Shown here piece by piece: positions 17,865 through 30,118 of a stretch of DNA of 64,000 nt (the stretch's first letter is position 1; each line of letters begins with the position of its first letter). A program made the position numbers and the translations under genes. Source of the stretch: Ectothiorhodospira lacustris (GTDB taxonomy: Bacteria; Pseudomonadota; Gammaproteobacteria; Ectothiorhodospirales; Ectothiorhodospiraceae); the NCBI RefSeq assembly GCF_022227845.1, contig NZ_JAJNQN010000004.1, positions 124,001-188,000 of the forward strand, in the 5' to 3' direction. The notes beneath the pieces were generated by a model that saw nothing but the letters and a program-made list of their open reading frames with translations, was not told the DNA's origin and did not search any database.

Positions 17865-18280
17865 GTGGCCTCTCGTTATGCGTCCGCTATGCAGGAAGTC
17901 AGGAGATTACTCCAGAAAGCTGCGGTGCATCAAAACCCCCTGCCGGAGGGGCTTTTATCTGCCACCGTATTCTCCGGAGTTTAACCCCCAACGCGCCATC
18001 CCTCGTTGGAGCGAACTCTTGGTAGAATTGGCTAAACTTGGCAATTCAGGCTGCGAAAGATCAAGCCGAATGGGTTTTTTAACTGGTCAGTCAGCATTGA
18101 AATGCAGTTCCAACGGCAGGTCGAGGAGCGCAGGCTGTTTACCGTCAAATGGAAGTTAAGCTATTGACCTGGCAATCGAAAGACTTTGATTGAAAATTTC
18201 AAGTCATCGGCTTTGTTTATTTATAATGGAAAACAATCATACTTGTTTGATTGCCGGTTTAATGAATCGAGGATTCGGAC
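17865..18280. other. AT-richer intergenic stretch between amidotransferase and GmrSD-like gene
   Basis: About 416 bp with visibly lower GC than its flanks. It contains the IS630-type scrap at 17953-17988 and a TTTATTTATAATGG segment (about 18214-18227), which could supply a -10 for the downstream restriction gene. No other coding sequence or RNA is recognised. Composition and the transposase scrap suggest an insertion-prone boundary. Confidence 0.5.
17953..17988 (+). pseudogene. IS630-family transposase C-terminal remnant
   Basis: The frame reads FYLPPYSPEFNP, which matches the DDE-domain end motif (LPPYSPxLNPIE) of IS630/Tc1-mariner transposases. The following residues (QRAIPRW) no longer fit and no further transposase sequence is found on either side. 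It is interpreted as a degraded insertion-sequence scrap next to a horizontally acquired gene. The match is short, so chance is possible. Confidence 0.5.
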
Positions 18281-19996
18281 GTGGCCGCTACCAACTTCAA
18301 GACTGAGAACAACACCTTCAGAAAACTGATCGGCAATGGTTTGACTTACCGCATTCCACGCTTCCAGCGCGACTACAGTTGGACCAGCGACGAATGGGAG
18401 GATTTGTGGGTGGATATCCTTGCCATGTTGCAGGCCGATGGCGATGCCTCGCATTACATGGGCTACCTCGTCCTGCAATCTGCCGATGACAAGTCTTTCG
18501 ATGTGATCGATGGCCAGCAGCGCCTCACTACCATCAGCCTCATCGTGCTGGCGGTGCTCAAGAATATCCAACGGCTTATCGATTCAGGCAACGAAGCTGA
18601 AGCAAATGCCCAGCGACTGAATCAGATTCGGCAAACCTATGTCGGCTATCTCGACCCCGTCACGCTTATCGCACGTCCCAAGCTCACGCTCAACCGCAAC
18701 AATAATAATTATTTCCAGACTTATTTGGTGCCGCTCGGGCATTTGCCCCAGCGCGGATTTCGTGCGTCGGAACATCTACTGCGCAAGGCGTTCGAATGGT
18801 TCGACAAACAGATCGCCGTCTATTTGAAGGCTAGCACGGGCGATGAAGGCAAGCGGCTGGCACAACTGATCGAAGACATCAGCGACCGTTTGTTTTTTAC
18901 CGTCATCACCGTTACCGATGAACTCAATGCGTACAAGGTATTCGAGACGCTGAATGCCCGCGGTGTGCGCCTTTCAGCCACCGACCTTCTCAAGAACTAT
19001 CTTTTCTCCGTACTCGACCGTGGCGGTGAATCCGACCATGAACTGCACAGCCTGGAAGAGCGCTGGGAAAATATCGTAGGTCGTTTGCAATCGGAGAATT
19101 TCCCGGATTTCCTGCGCGTGCATTGGAACAGCCGACACAACTTTGCGCGACAGGCCGATTTGTTCAAGACCATTCGTGCCAAGGTTGCAAACCGGGAAAG
19201 TGTTTTCCAATTACTACGGAATATGGAAGCGGATCTTGATACCTATCTTGCGCTGTCCTCACCGGAAGCCTCGGAGTGGCCGCAGGACGACAAGCAGCTG
19301 GCCGGCGTGCTTAAGACCTTCCGCGTGAGGCAACCATTTTCGCTGCTTCTGGCAGGGCGGCGCGCCCTCGACGCCGCCGATTTCACCGGCCTGTTGCGCG
19401 CTACGATGGTGATTTCTCTGCGCTACAACGTCATTGGCGCTTACAGCACCGCCGAGCAGGAGCGCACCTACAACGCAGTGGCCGAACGCTTGGCTAAAGG
19501 TGAATTGAATCAACTGGGTCCAGTATTGCAGGCCATGCGTGGTATTTATGTGGAAGACAGAAATTTCCGTACCGCATTTGCCGAGAAGTCAATCCGAACC
19601 ACGGATTCACGCAACAACCGCGTGGTGCGTTTCATCCTGTGCGCGCTGGAAAAACACCTGTCTGGGCAGGATCACAGCTTTACCAGCGACGCTTTCAACA
19701 TCGAACATGTCCTGCCTCAGAACGCCCCGGATGGCTGGGGTAGCTTCAGCAATGAGGAGGCCAATAATCTTGTTTATCGATTAGGCAATATGACCTTGAT
19801 GCAATCCGGTGCCAACCGTGATGCAGGAACGTCGGAATACGTAGCCAAGCATACCAGCTATGAACAAAGCGGTTTTGAAATCACCAAGAAAATGGCAAAG
19901 GACAACACCGAATGGACGCCCGAGCGCATCGCCGCGCGACAGGTCTGGATGGCTGATCAGGCCACTTCCATCTGGCGCATTGCGCAACTGAGTTGA
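18281..19996 (+). CDS. GmrSD-like type IV restriction protein (DUF262-DUF1524)
   Basis: Single-chain protein of 571 aa combining a DUF262 (GmrS-like, ParB/Srx-fold nucleotidase) N-terminus and a DUF1524 (GmrD-like HNH) C-terminus. Seen: YRIPRFQRDYSWTSDEWEDL and the diagnostic FDVIDGQQRLTTISLI near residue 75, then FNIEHVLPQN and NLVYRLGNMTLMQSGANRDA near residues 475-525, the HxxP and N of the HNH fold. Family members cut modified phage DNA. The start is GTG 18281 with GAGG eight bases upstream. Its composition is less GC-rich than its neighbours, and an IS630 scrap lies upstream; horizontal acquisition as a solitary defence gene is likely. Confidence 0.88.
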   Translation: MAATNFKTENNTFRKLIGNGLTYRIPRFQRDYSWTSDEWEDLWVDILAMLQADGDASHYMGYLVLQSADDKSFDVIDGQQRLTTISLIVLAVLKNIQRLIDSGNEAEANAQRLNQIRQTYVGYLDPVTLIARPKLTLNRNNNNYFQTYLVPLGHLPQRGFRASEHLLRKAFEWFDKQIAVYLKASTGDEGKRLAQLIEDISDRLFFTVITVTDELNAYKVFETLNARGVRLSATDLLKNYLFSVLDRGGESDHELHSLEERWENIVGRLQSENFPDFLRVHWNSRHNFARQADLFKTIRAKVANRESVFQLLRNMEADLDTYLALSSPEASEWPQDDKQLAGVLKTFRVRQPFSLLLAGRRALDAADFTGLLRATMVISLRYNVIGAYSTAEQERTYNAVAERLAKGELNQLGPVLQAMRGIYVEDRNFRTAFAEKSIRTTDSRNNRVVRFILCALEKHLSGQDHSFTSDAFNIEHVLPQNAPDGWGSFSNEEANNLVYRLGNMTLMQSGANRDAGTSEYVAKHTSYEQSGFEITKKMAKDNTEWTPERIAARQVWMADQATSIWRIAQLS

Positions 19997-20144
19997 GCCG
20001 GATTATTTGATCACGGTCAATCAGCAAAAACTCGAACTCACCTGGATCGGGAAGGATAAGTACTGAACGCCATCAGCGGCCGCCGTAAGCTGAATCCCTC
20101 ACCAGCCTGGGGCGCTTGCCGCGCACCGGGGCAGGCTGGGGCGA

Positions 20145-23100
20145 TCACGCCCGATCCAGGCTCTTGCGCAGGTCCTCCAGCCGCTTCACCGACACCTTCT
20201 CCACCGTCCCCAGTTCCTGGGCAAACAGGGACACCCGCAATTCCTCGATCAGCCAGCGGTAGCGCGACCACTCGCCGCCGGTGCGTCCGGCCGCCCGGCG
20301 GGCCTTGCAGTCCTCCCACAGGGGTTCCACATCCACCCGGGCGCGCCGGTCCTTGTCCGGGGCATGGTCCAGTCGTTCCATGCGCCGTTCGATGGCCGCC
20401 AGATAGCGGGGGTAGTGCGCCAGCCGCTCCGGCGGGGTCTCCAGCAGGCAGTGGGGATGGACCAGATGATCCAGCTGGTCCCGGATATCCCCTGCCGCCT
20501 CCACCCAGGACAGGGGCAGGGCGCCCTTGAGGCGGGCACGGATGCGCTGATAGGCGCTCAGGATCTCGCCCGTCAGGGCGCACAGGGCATTGGCCGTCGC
20601 TACCAGTTCGCCCCGGCCCGCCTCCAGGCGTTGCTGAAAGCCTTCCGCATCCACGGGCCAGGGCGCGGCCATGAACACCCGCTCCACCGCCGCAAACACC
20701 AGGTCATCCTTGAGGACTTCGCAGCGATCCACGGGGTTGTACTGCAGGCACAGGCGCTGGATGTCCGGCAGGCTCCGGTACAGATATTTTATCGGTTCCC
20801 TCACCCCCAGCATGAACAGCCGCCGCAGGCCGGCACGATGGATCTGTCTGGCCCGGGCCGGGCTGTCCGCCAGGATCAGGGCCACGCTGTCGCCCCGGTC
20901 CTCCAGGGCCGGATAGCCCCGCAGGGTGGCGCCGTGTTGTTGAAACTCCACGAAGTCCGCCAAGGGGCCGAAATCCCAGTCGGTCAGACCTTCCCGTTCC
21001 CTGTCCTCGGGTCGGTGGGCCTCGAAGCTCTCCACCGCCCGTCCGGAGAGTTGGTCCTTCAGGGCCTGCAGGTCCCGGCCGCTTACCAGGGTCTTGCCCT
21101 GGGCATCCACCACTTGGTAGCGCAGTTGCAGATGGGGTTCCAGGCGATCCGGCTGCCATTGGTCGAGGGGGACATCGGTGCCGGTGATCTGGCGCAGGAC
21201 CCGGGTCAGGGCCGGGATCAGCTCGCCCTCAGGTTCTCCCAGCCGGGCCAGGGCCGCCCGGGCAAACTCCGGGGCCGGCACGAAATGGCGTCGCAGGGAT
21301 TTGGGCAGGGTCTTGATCAGGGCGGCGAGCTTTTCCTCCAGCAGACCCGGCACCAGCCAGTCCCCCAGCGTCGGGTCCAGGGCATTGAGGGCGGCCAGGG
21401 GGAGGGTGAGGGTGACCCCGTCCGCCTCATGGCCCGGCTCGAAACGGTAGCTCAGGGGCAGTCGCAGCCCCGCGCTCTCCAGCACGTCCGGGAAGCGCTC
21501 GCCGCTCAGGTCCGGGGCCTGTCGCTGCAGCAGGATGTCCCGGTCCAGGCGCAGTATCGCCGGGTTGCCCCGCTCCGCCTGCTTGCGCCAGCGTTCAAAG
21601 CCCGCGCCGTCATGGACTTCGGCCGGCAGGCGGCTGTCGTAAAAATCGTAGAGCACCTGTTCGTCCGCCAGCAGGTCCCGGCGCCGCCCGCGGGCCTCCA
21701 GATCCTCGATCTCCCGGGTCAGGGCCTGATTGTGGGCCAGGGCCGGGGCACGGCTGCGCAGCCGACCCGCCACCAGACCCTCTCGGATGAACACCCGACG
21801 GGCATCTTCCGGGTCTACCCGACCGTAGTTCACCTTGCGCTTGGGATTGACGATCAGACCGAACAGGGTCACCCGGTCCCAGGCCGCTACCGTGCCCCGG
21901 CGGGGTTCGAAGTGCGGCTCGTAGTAATGGTGCTTGAGCTGGTGGCCCGCCACCGATTCCAGCCACTCCGGACGGATGGCGGCACATTCCCGGGCGTAGA
22001 CCCGGGTGGTTTCGGCGATTTCGGCGGCCATGACCCAGGCCGGGGCACCCTTGAACAGCCCGGAGGCGGGGTGGATGTGAAATCGCCGGTTGCGGGCACC
22101 CAGGTAGTCGTTCTTCTCCGTCCGGGTCCCGATCTGGGTCATCAGGCCGGTGAGCAGGGACCGGTGGATGGCCGCCGGCTCGGCCGGTTCCTGGTTCTCC
22201 TTCAGGTCCATTTCCCGCAGGCTCCGGCGCAGTTGGCCGTGCAGGTCCTGCCATTCCCGCATGCGGATGAAGGACAAAAAATGCTCCCGGCACCAGGCCC
22301 GCAGCTTGGCCTTGGACAGATGGCGGGACTGTTCCCGCCAGGCGGCCCAGAGCTTCAGGTAACCCAAAAAATCAGATCCCGGCTCCCGGAATCGGGCGTG
22401 GGCTTCGTCGGCGGCCTGGCGTTTCTCGGCGGGGCGTTCCCTCGGGTCCTGGAGGGCCAAAAAGGCTACGATCAAGGTCACTTCCGCCAGGGCCTGTTCC
22501 CGGCTTGCCGCCAGCAGCATGGCGCCCAGCGTCGGGTCCACCGGCAACCGGGCCAGTTGTCGGCCCGTCTGGGTGATGCGATGAGCGCCGTCCACTGCCT
22601 GCAGGATCTGCAGCAGTTTGAAGCCGTCCCGGATCAGGCGCGAGTCCGGTGGGTCCACGAAGGGGAAGTCCTCCGGATCACCCAGGTTCAGGTGGGCCAT
22701 CTGCAGGATCACCGAGGCCAGGTTGGTGCGCAGGATCTCCGGGTCCGTGTACGCCGGGCGAAGCTGGAAGTCTTCTTCGCCGTAGAGGCGGATGCAGATC
22801 CCCGGTCCCAGGCGACCGCAGCGGCCGGCCCGCTGGCTGGCGGAGGCCTGGGACACCGGCTCCAGGGACAAGCGCTGGATGCGGGAGCGCCAGGCATAGC
22901 GGGCGATGCGGGCCAGCCCCGAGTCGATCACGTAACGGATGCCCGGCACGGTGAGGGCGGTTTCGGCCACGTTGGTGGCCAGCACCACCCGACGGCCGGT
23001 ATGGGGGGCAAAGACCCGATTCTGTTCCGACGCCGACAGCCGGGCATAGAGGGGCAGGATCTCCGTGTGCCGGGGGTGGTGCTTGCGCAGGGCCTCGGCG

Positions 23101-23825
23101 GCCTCGCGGATCTCCCGCTCCCCGGGCAGGAAGACCAGGATGTCGCCGGGGCCGGCCTGGGCCAGTTCATCCACCGCCGCCAGCAGGGCCTCGTTCAGAT
23201 CCCGCTCGGTGTCGGCGTCATCCTCGCCGGTGACCGGGCGGTAGCGGATCTCCACCGGGTAGGTGCGGCCGGGCACTTCGTAGATCGGGGCATCGGTGAA
23301 GTGGCGGGCGATGCGTTCCGGGTCCAGGGTGGCGGAGGTGATGATGAGCTTGAGGTCGGGGCGCCGGGGCAGCAGGCGCTTGAGATAGCCCAGCAGGAAG
23401 TCGATGTTGAGGCTGCGTTCGTGGGCCTCGTCGATGATGAGGGTGTCGTAGGCGCTCAGCAGCGGGTCCGAGCGCAGTTCCGCCAGCAGGATGCCGTCGG
23501 TCATGAGCTTGACCAGGGTGCTGGGACCGACATGGTCGGAGAAGCGCACCTTGAAACCCACCTGCTCGCCCAGGGGGCTTTTCAGTTCTTCGGCGATACG
23601 GCTCGCTACCGAGCGGGCGGCGATGCGCCGGGGCTGGGTGTGGCCGATGAGGCCGTCGGTCCCTCGGCCCAGTGCCAGACAGATCTTGGGCAGCTGGGTG
23701 GTCTTGCCCGAACCGGTCTCGCCGCAGATCACCACCACCTGATGGGTCTGGATCAGGCGGCCGATCTCGTCTCTATGAGCACTGACGGGCAGGTCATCGG
23801 GAAAATCGAGGTTGGAATGGAGCAT
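20145..23825 (-). CDS. hrpA: ATP-dependent RNA helicase HrpA
   Basis: DEAH/RHA-family helicase of 1226 aa, the usual HrpA length (about 1300), acting in RNA remodelling and rescue of stalled ribosomes. Motifs in order: Walker A GETGSGKTTQLPKIC (about residue 35), TQPRRIAARSVA (Ia), DEAHERSLNIDF (II), TSATLD (III), VLATNVAETALTVPG, and the QRAGRCGRLGPG motif VI. HA2 and OB-fold domains follow, then the large C-terminal DUF3418 domain specific to HrpA. It is the last gene of the minus-strand block priA-argS-SPOR-hrpA, 30 bp after the SPOR gene. Confidence 0.97.
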   Translation of the reverse strand: MLHSNLDFPDDLPVSAHRDEIGRLIQTHQVVVICGETGSGKTTQLPKICLALGRGTDGLIGHTQPRRIAARSVASRIAEELKSPLGEQVGFKVRFSDHVGPSTLVKLMTDGILLAELRSDPLLSAYDTLIIDEAHERSLNIDFLLGYLKRLLPRRPDLKLIITSATLDPERIARHFTDAPIYEVPGRTYPVEIRYRPVTGEDDADTERDLNEALLAAVDELAQAGPGDILVFLPGEREIREAAEALRKHHPRHTEILPLYARLSASEQNRVFAPHTGRRVVLATNVAETALTVPGIRYVIDSGLARIARYAWRSRIQRLSLEPVSQASASQRAGRCGRLGPGICIRLYGEEDFQLRPAYTDPEILRTNLASVILQMAHLNLGDPEDFPFVDPPDSRLIRDGFKLLQILQAVDGAHRITQTGRQLARLPVDPTLGAMLLAASREQALAEVTLIVAFLALQDPRERPAEKRQAADEAHARFREPGSDFLGYLKLWAAWREQSRHLSKAKLRAWCREHFLSFIRMREWQDLHGQLRRSLREMDLKENQEPAEPAAIHRSLLTGLMTQIGTRTEKNDYLGARNRRFHIHPASGLFKGAPAWVMAAEIAETTRVYARECAAIRPEWLESVAGHQLKHHYYEPHFEPRRGTVAAWDRVTLFGLIVNPKRKVNYGRVDPEDARRVFIREGLVAGRLRSRAPALAHNQALTREIEDLEARGRRRDLLADEQVLYDFYDSRLPAEVHDGAGFERWRKQAERGNPAILRLDRDILLQRQAPDLSGERFPDVLESAGLRLPLSYRFEPGHEADGVTLTLPLAALNALDPTLGDWLVPGLLEEKLAALIKTLPKSLRRHFVPAPEFARAALARLGEPEGELIPALTRVLRQITGTDVPLDQWQPDRLEPHLQLRYQVVDAQGKTLVSGRDLQALKDQLSGRAVESFEAHRPEDREREGLTDWDFGPLADFVEFQQHGATLRGYPALEDRGDSVALILADSPARARQIHRAGLRRLFMLGVREPIKYLYRSLPDIQRLCLQYNPVDRCEVLKDDLVFAAVERVFMAAPWPVDAEGFQQRLEAGRGELVATANALCALTGEILSAYQRIRARLKGALPLSWVEAAGDIRDQLDHLVHPHCLLETPPERLAHYPRYLAAIERRMERLDHAPDKDRRARVDVEPLWEDCKARRAAGRTGGEWSRYRWLIEELRVSLFAQELGTVEKVSVKRLEDLRKSLDRA

Positions 23826-23854
23826 GCGATTTCGGGGGCGGGATGCTGACGCCT

Positions 23855-24481
23855 TCAGGCGTCGGGCACCCGCACCATGATGGTCTGGACCTGGTTGGCG
23901 TGCAGGCGTTCACGCATCCGGTTCAGGTTGTCCAGATCCGTGAACGGTCCTACCTGTACCCGGTGCCAGGTATCGCCGTTTACAGACACCTGCTGGATAC
24001 GGGCCTCCACCCCCATCAGGGCCAGGCTGGCCCGCAGGCGGTCCGCCTCCTGCTGGGCCCGGAATGAGCCGGCCTGCAACAGGTAACGACCGGGCTGCTG
24101 CACCGGGGTCGGTGGGGGCGGTGGACCGCCGGGGGCGGTGCGGGGCTGGACCTGGGGTTCCGGGACCACCACTTCCAGTTCCGGCAGCAGGGTATAGAAA
24201 TCGAACCGGGGCCGAGGCGCCTCCTCCACCGGCTTCTGGGCCGGTGCCGGGGCTGCTGGTCGAGGCTGTTGCAGCGGCTGCTGCAAGGGCTGTTGCTGGA
24301 TCTGGGGCGCCGCCACCGTCGTCGTGGTGGTCGGTGCGTCGCGCTGGGTCTGCAGATAGACCACCGCGGCAGCGAACAGACCCACCGCCAGGCCGGCCGC
24401 GCCCCAGACCCAGCCGGGCAGAGGTGCTCTTTCTTCCGCCTGCCGGCGGCGGCTGGCCTGGCGCCGGGAGCTGCGGGCCAT
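23855..24481 (-). CDS. SPOR-domain membrane protein (FtsN-like)
   Basis: Bitopic inner-membrane protein of 208 aa: a short cytoplasmic basic segment (RSSRRQASRRRQAEER), one transmembrane helix (WGAAGLAVGLFAAAVVYLQ, about residues 27-45), a Pro/Gln/Ala-rich periplasmic linker, and a C-terminal SPOR domain (RYLLQAGSFRAQQEADRLR ... WHRVQVGPFTDLDNLNRMRE) that binds denuded septal peptidoglycan. The place after argS is where ftsN-like genes occur in gammaproteobacteria, so a role in septal wall synthesis is inferred. Its ATG overlaps the argS stop by one base. Confidence 0.9.
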   Translation of the reverse strand: MARSSRRQASRRRQAEERAPLPGWVWGAAGLAVGLFAAAVVYLQTQRDAPTTTTTVAAPQIQQQPLQQPLQQPRPAAPAPAQKPVEEAPRPRFDFYTLLPELEVVVPEPQVQPRTAPGGPPPPPTPVQQPGRYLLQAGSFRAQQEADRLRASLALMGVEARIQQVSVNGDTWHRVQVGPFTDLDNLNRMRERLHANQVQTIMVRVPDA

Positions 24482-26241
24482 TACATCTCCTCGGGCGCGG
24501 ATACGCCCAACAGCGTGAGACCGTTGGCCAGTACCTGGCGCACGGCCAGGATCAGGTTGAGGCGGGCATCGCGCAGGTCGGCATCGTCCACCAGGAACTG
24601 ATGGGCGTTGTAGTAGGTGTGGAAGTCATTGGCCAGATCCCGCAGGTAGTTGGCCACCTGGTGGGGTTCTTCCGCCAGGGCGGCCGCTTCCACCAACTCG
24701 GGATAGTGGGCCAGGCTGCTGAGCAGGGCGGATTCATGATCCTCCGTCAGACGATCCAGGCGGGCGTGGCCGTTGACCGGATCATGACTCAGGCCCTTGG
24801 CCTGCATCTGCCGCAGCACGCTGCATACCCGGGCATGGGCATACTGGATGTAGTACACCGGGTTGTCGGCGGATTGGGACTTGGCCAGATCCAGGTCGAA
24901 GTCCAGGTGCTGTTCGCAGCGGCGCATGACATAGAAGAACCGGGCGGCATCGTTGCCCACTTCTTCACGCAGTTCCCGCAGGGTGACGAAGCTGCCGGAG
25001 CGGGTGGACATCTGCACCCGCTCGCCGCCCCGGTAGAGGATGGCGAACTGTACCAGCAGCACGTCCAGACGGGCATCGTCCCGGCCCATGGCATGCAGCG
25101 CCGCCTTTACCCGGGGCACGTAGCCGTGGTGATCGGCGCCCCAGACATCGATGACCCGATCATAGCCGCGGTCGAACTTGTCCATGTGATAGGCGATGTC
25201 GGAGGCAAAATAGGTGGTCTGGCCGTTGTCTCGCTGGACCACCCGATCCTTCTCGTCGCCGTATTCGGTGGAGCGGAACCACAGGGCGCCGTCCTTTTCA
25301 TACAGGGCGCCCTTATCCCGCAGCTGTTCCAGGGCCTTGTTGACGGCCCCCTTGTCGGTGAGGGAGCGCTCCGAATACCAGGTCTCGTAGGTGACGCCGA
25401 ATTCCGCCAGATCGTCACGGATATCATCCAGAATGACGTTCAGGCCCAGTTCGAAGACGTAGCGGTAGCGGTTGTCGCCAAGCAACGCCTTGGCCCGGTG
25501 GATGACCGCATCGATGTATGCTTCCTTGTCGCCGCCATCCGGCTCGTCCGGCGGCAGCCTGTCCATCAGGGCCTCGGTGGTGACGGCGTAGTCCTGGCCG
25601 TGTTCCTGGAACAGGGTGTCGGCGATGTCACGGACATAGTCGCCGCGATAGGCGTTGGTGGGAAAGTGGAACTTCACCCCACAGCGCTCCAGGTAACGCA
25701 GCCAGACGCTGGTGCCGAGGATGTCCATCTGTCGGCCGGCATCGTTGACGTAGTACTCCCGGTGCACATCAAAGCCCACGCTCTCCAGCAGATCCGCCAC
25801 CGCCGCACCGTAGGCGGCGCCGCGGCCATGGCCCACATGGAGGGGGCCGGTGGGATTGGCGGACACGAATTCCACCTGCACCTTCTTGCCGGCACCCAGC
25901 CGGCTGCGACCGTAGGCGTCACCGGCTTCCAGTACCTGGGTGATTACCGTCAGGCGGGCGCCGCGGCTGATGAACAGGTTGATGAAGCCGGGACCGGCGA
26001 TCTCCACCTTGTCCAGGATGTCCGACTCGGGCAGGTGGTCGATGATCAGCTGCGCCACCTCCCGTGGCTTGCGTCCCAGGGGCTTGGCCAGCTGCAGGGC
26101 CAGATTGGTGGCAAAATCACCGTGGGCCTTGTCCCGGGTGCGCGTCAATTGAACCTCCACCTTCATCTCGGCGGGCAGACTGCCGTTGCCGGTCAGGGTG
26201 TGGAGGGATTGTTCGAGCAGGGCCTGTAATTGAGGTTTCAA
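24481..26241 (-). CDS. argS: Arginyl-tRNA synthetase
   Basis: Class I aminoacyl-tRNA synthetase charging tRNA-Arg. Seen: the N-terminal Add1 domain ([15 protein letters not shown]), the HIGH-type motif in [18 protein letters not shown], the [17 protein letters not shown] segment, [16 protein letters not shown] in place of KMSKS (normal for ArgRS), and a C-terminal DALR anticodon-binding domain ending LGVSAPEEM. The open frame extends to 26313, but alignment with the family favours the TTG at 26239-26241 (586 aa). An ATG at 26278-26280 is the alternative; neither has a strong ribosome-binding site. It sits between priA and the SPOR gene. Confidence 0.95.
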   Translation of the reverse strand: MKPQLQALLEQSLHTLTGNGSLPAEMKVEVQLTRTRDKAHGDFATNLALQLAKPLGRKPREVAQLIIDHLPESDILDKVEIAGPGFINLFISRGARLTVITQVLEAGDAYGRSRLGAGKKVQVEFVSANPTGPLHVGHGRGAAYGAAVADLLESVGFDVHREYYVNDAGRQMDILGTSVWLRYLERCGVKFHFPTNAYRGDYVRDIADTLFQEHGQDYAVTTEALMDRLPPDEPDGGDKEAYIDAVIHRAKALLGDNRYRYVFELGLNVILDDIRDDLAEFGVTYETWYSERSLTDKGAVNKALEQLRDKGALYEKDGALWFRSTEYGDEKDRVVQRDNGQTTYFASDIAYHMDKFDRGYDRVIDVWGADHHGYVPRVKAALHAMGRDDARLDVLLVQFAILYRGGERVQMSTRSGSFVTLRELREEVGNDAARFFYVMRRCEQHLDFDLDLAKSQSADNPVYYIQYAHARVCSVLRQMQAKGLSHDPVNGHARLDRLTEDHESALLSSLAHYPELVEAAALAEEPHQVANYLRDLANDFHTYYNAHQFLVDDADLRDARLNLILAVRQVLANGLTLLGVSAPEEM

Positions 26242-26382
26242 GGTTTCGGTATCCGAAGAAGAGCGAACGGCGGGGAACATCTGAACGAGGGCAGATTCTA
26301 TCGGGAATGGCAAGGGGGGTGAATACCCTTGCCGGGATGCGGGACGGGATGATGGGTCGGAATGACGGGGAGGGGCGGTCGT

Positions 26383-28596
<2,214 letters not shown>

Positions 28597-28632
28597 GGTG
28601 GCGAATGATGCCACATCCATCCGAGGATAAAG

Positions 28633-28668
28633 CCCCTCTCCCCTTGCGGGAGAGGGGTTGGGGTGAGG
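28633..28668. repeat. Dispersed GC hairpin repeat (CCCCTCTCCC family)
   Basis: CCCCTCTCCC-CTTGC-GGGAGAGGGG followed by TTGGGGTGAGGG. This hairpin plus tail is a common dispersed intergenic repeat in proteobacterial genomes. It lies just upstream of priA, between priA and the pntB terminator. A shorter cousin (CCCTTCTCCC-GCGAG-GGGAGAAGGG) is at 51686-51711 between dnaG and the DamX-like gene. Confidence 0.7.
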
Positions 28669-28676
28669 GGGGGGTA

Positions 28677-28707
28677 AAACGAAAAAAGCCCGGCGATGAC
28701 GCCGGGC
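28677..28707 (-). terminator. Rho-independent terminator of the pnt operon
   Basis: On the minus strand GCCCGGCG-TCAT-CGCCGGGC is followed by a run of six T, 30 bp after the pntB stop. It is a perfect 8-bp GC stem with U-tract, reading in the direction of pntAA-pntAB-pntB. Confidence 0.9.
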
Positions 28708-28735
28708 CTTGTCACGGTCCTTCGTGGGAGCAGGA

Positions 28736-30118
28736 TTAACCGATTTCCTTGATGCCGGAGATCAGTGCGCTGGCGGCCTTCTGGCCGTCGCCGTACAGCA
28801 TGCGGGTGTTGTCGGCGAAGAACAGGTGGTTCTCCACGCCGGAGAAGCCGGCACCCTTGCCACGCTTGATGACGATGACGTTCTTGGCCTGGTCCGCATT
28901 CAGGATCGGCATGCCGTAGATCGGGCTTTCCGGGTTGGAGCGGGCCACCGGGTTCACCACGTCGTTGGCACCGATGACGATGGCCACGTCGGCGGTCTTG
29001 AACTCGCTGTTGATTTCATCCAGGTCGTAGATGATGTCGTAGGGCACACCGGCCTCGGCCAGCAGCACGTTCATGTGGCCGGGCATGCGGCCCGCCACCG
29101 GGTGAATGGCGAACTTCACCGTCACGCCCCGCTCCTGCAGCAGTTGGGTCAGTTCCCAGATCTTGTGCTGGGCTTGGGCCACGGCCATGCCGTAACCGGG
29201 GACGATGATCACCTTGTCGGCAAACGCCATCATCACACCGGCGTCGGAGGCCTCGATCTCCTTCATGGTGCCGGTCACTTCGGACTGATCACCACCGCCG
29301 GTTTCGCCGAAGTGGCTGAACAGCACGTTGGAGATGGGACGGTTCATGGCCTTGGCCATCAGCTGGGTCAGCAGGGTACCGGCGGCACCCACCACGATAC
29401 CGGCAATCATCAGCGCGGCATTGTCCAGCACCAGACCCTTCAGGCCCACGGCCAGACCGGTGAGGGCGTTGTACAGGGAGATCACCACCGGCATGTCCGC
29501 GCCGCCGATGGGCAGGGTCATGAGGATGCCGAAGGCCAGGGCCAGCAGCAGGAACACGGTCAGCAGGGCACCGTTCACCTGGGCACCGCTGAAGCTGATG
29601 ATGATGCCCAGCAGCACGGTGGCGCCGAGCACGCCCAGGTTGATCTTCTGCTGCATGTCAAAGCGCAGGGACTTGGTGATCAGGCCCTGCAGCTTGGCAA
29701 AGGCGATCAGGGAGCCGGAGAAGGCCACGGCGCCGATGATCACACCCACCACCGCGATGAACTGGATGGCCCAGCTCAGCTCGTAGGAACCCATCAGGGC
29801 CACGATGCCGATACCGGCGGCCGCGCCGCCGCCCATGCCGTTGTACAGGGCGATCATCTGCGGCATGTCGGTCATGGCGACGCGTTTGCCGGTGTACCAG
29901 GCCAGACCACCGCCGATACCGATACCCAGGATGATCAGCAGGTAGTTGATGAAGCCCCGTACTTCAGGGTGCAGGAAGGTGACCAGCGTGGCGATGACCA
30001 TGCCCCAGCCGGCCCAGACGATCCCGCGACGAGCGGTGACTGGCGAGGCCATCTGCTTGAGGCCGACGATGAACAGCACCGCCGCCGCAAAGTAGGCTAC
30101 GTTGATGATGAAACCCAT
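28736..30118 (-). CDS. pntB: NAD(P) transhydrogenase subunit beta
   Basis: Inner-membrane subunit of the proton-translocating transhydrogenase, 460 aa. The N-terminal half is a bundle of hydrophobic helices (dII), and the C-terminal half is the NADP(H)-binding dIII with VIIVPGYGMAVAQAQHKIWE, HPVAGRMPGHMNVLLAEAGV, IGANDVVNPVARSNPESPI and VIKRGKGAGFSGVENHLFF. With PntAA and PntAB it couples hydride transfer between NADH and NADP+ to the proton gradient, supplying NADPH for CO2 fixation. It is the last gene of the operon, one base after pntAB, followed by a clear terminator. Confidence 0.97.
   Translation of the reverse strand: MGFIINVAYFAAAVLFIVGLKQMASPVTARRGIVWAGWGMVIATLVTFLHPEVRGFINYLLIILGIGIGGGLAWYTGKRVAMTDMPQMIALYNGMGGGAAAGIGIVALMGSYELSWAIQFIAVVGVIIGAVAFSGSLIAFAKLQGLITKSLRFDMQQKINLGVLGATVLLGIIISFSGAQVNGALLTVFLLLALAFGILMTLPIGGADMPVVISLYNALTGLAVGLKGLVLDNAALMIAGIVVGAAGTLLTQLMAKAMNRPISNVLFSHFGETGGGDQSEVTGTMKEIEASDAGVMMAFADKVIIVPGYGMAVAQAQHKIWELTQLLQERGVTVKFAIHPVAGRMPGHMNVLLAEAGVPYDIIYDLDEINSEFKTADVAIVIGANDVVNPVARSNPESPIYGMPILNADQAKNVIVIKRGKGAGFSGVENHLFFADNTRMLYGDGQKAASALISGIKEIG

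Noticed and set aside
20364-23849. 1161-codon plus-strand open frame
   Set aside because: It lies wholly antisense to hrpA, is low-complexity (Gln/Gly/His-rich) and has no domain. It is a GC-rich shadow frame.
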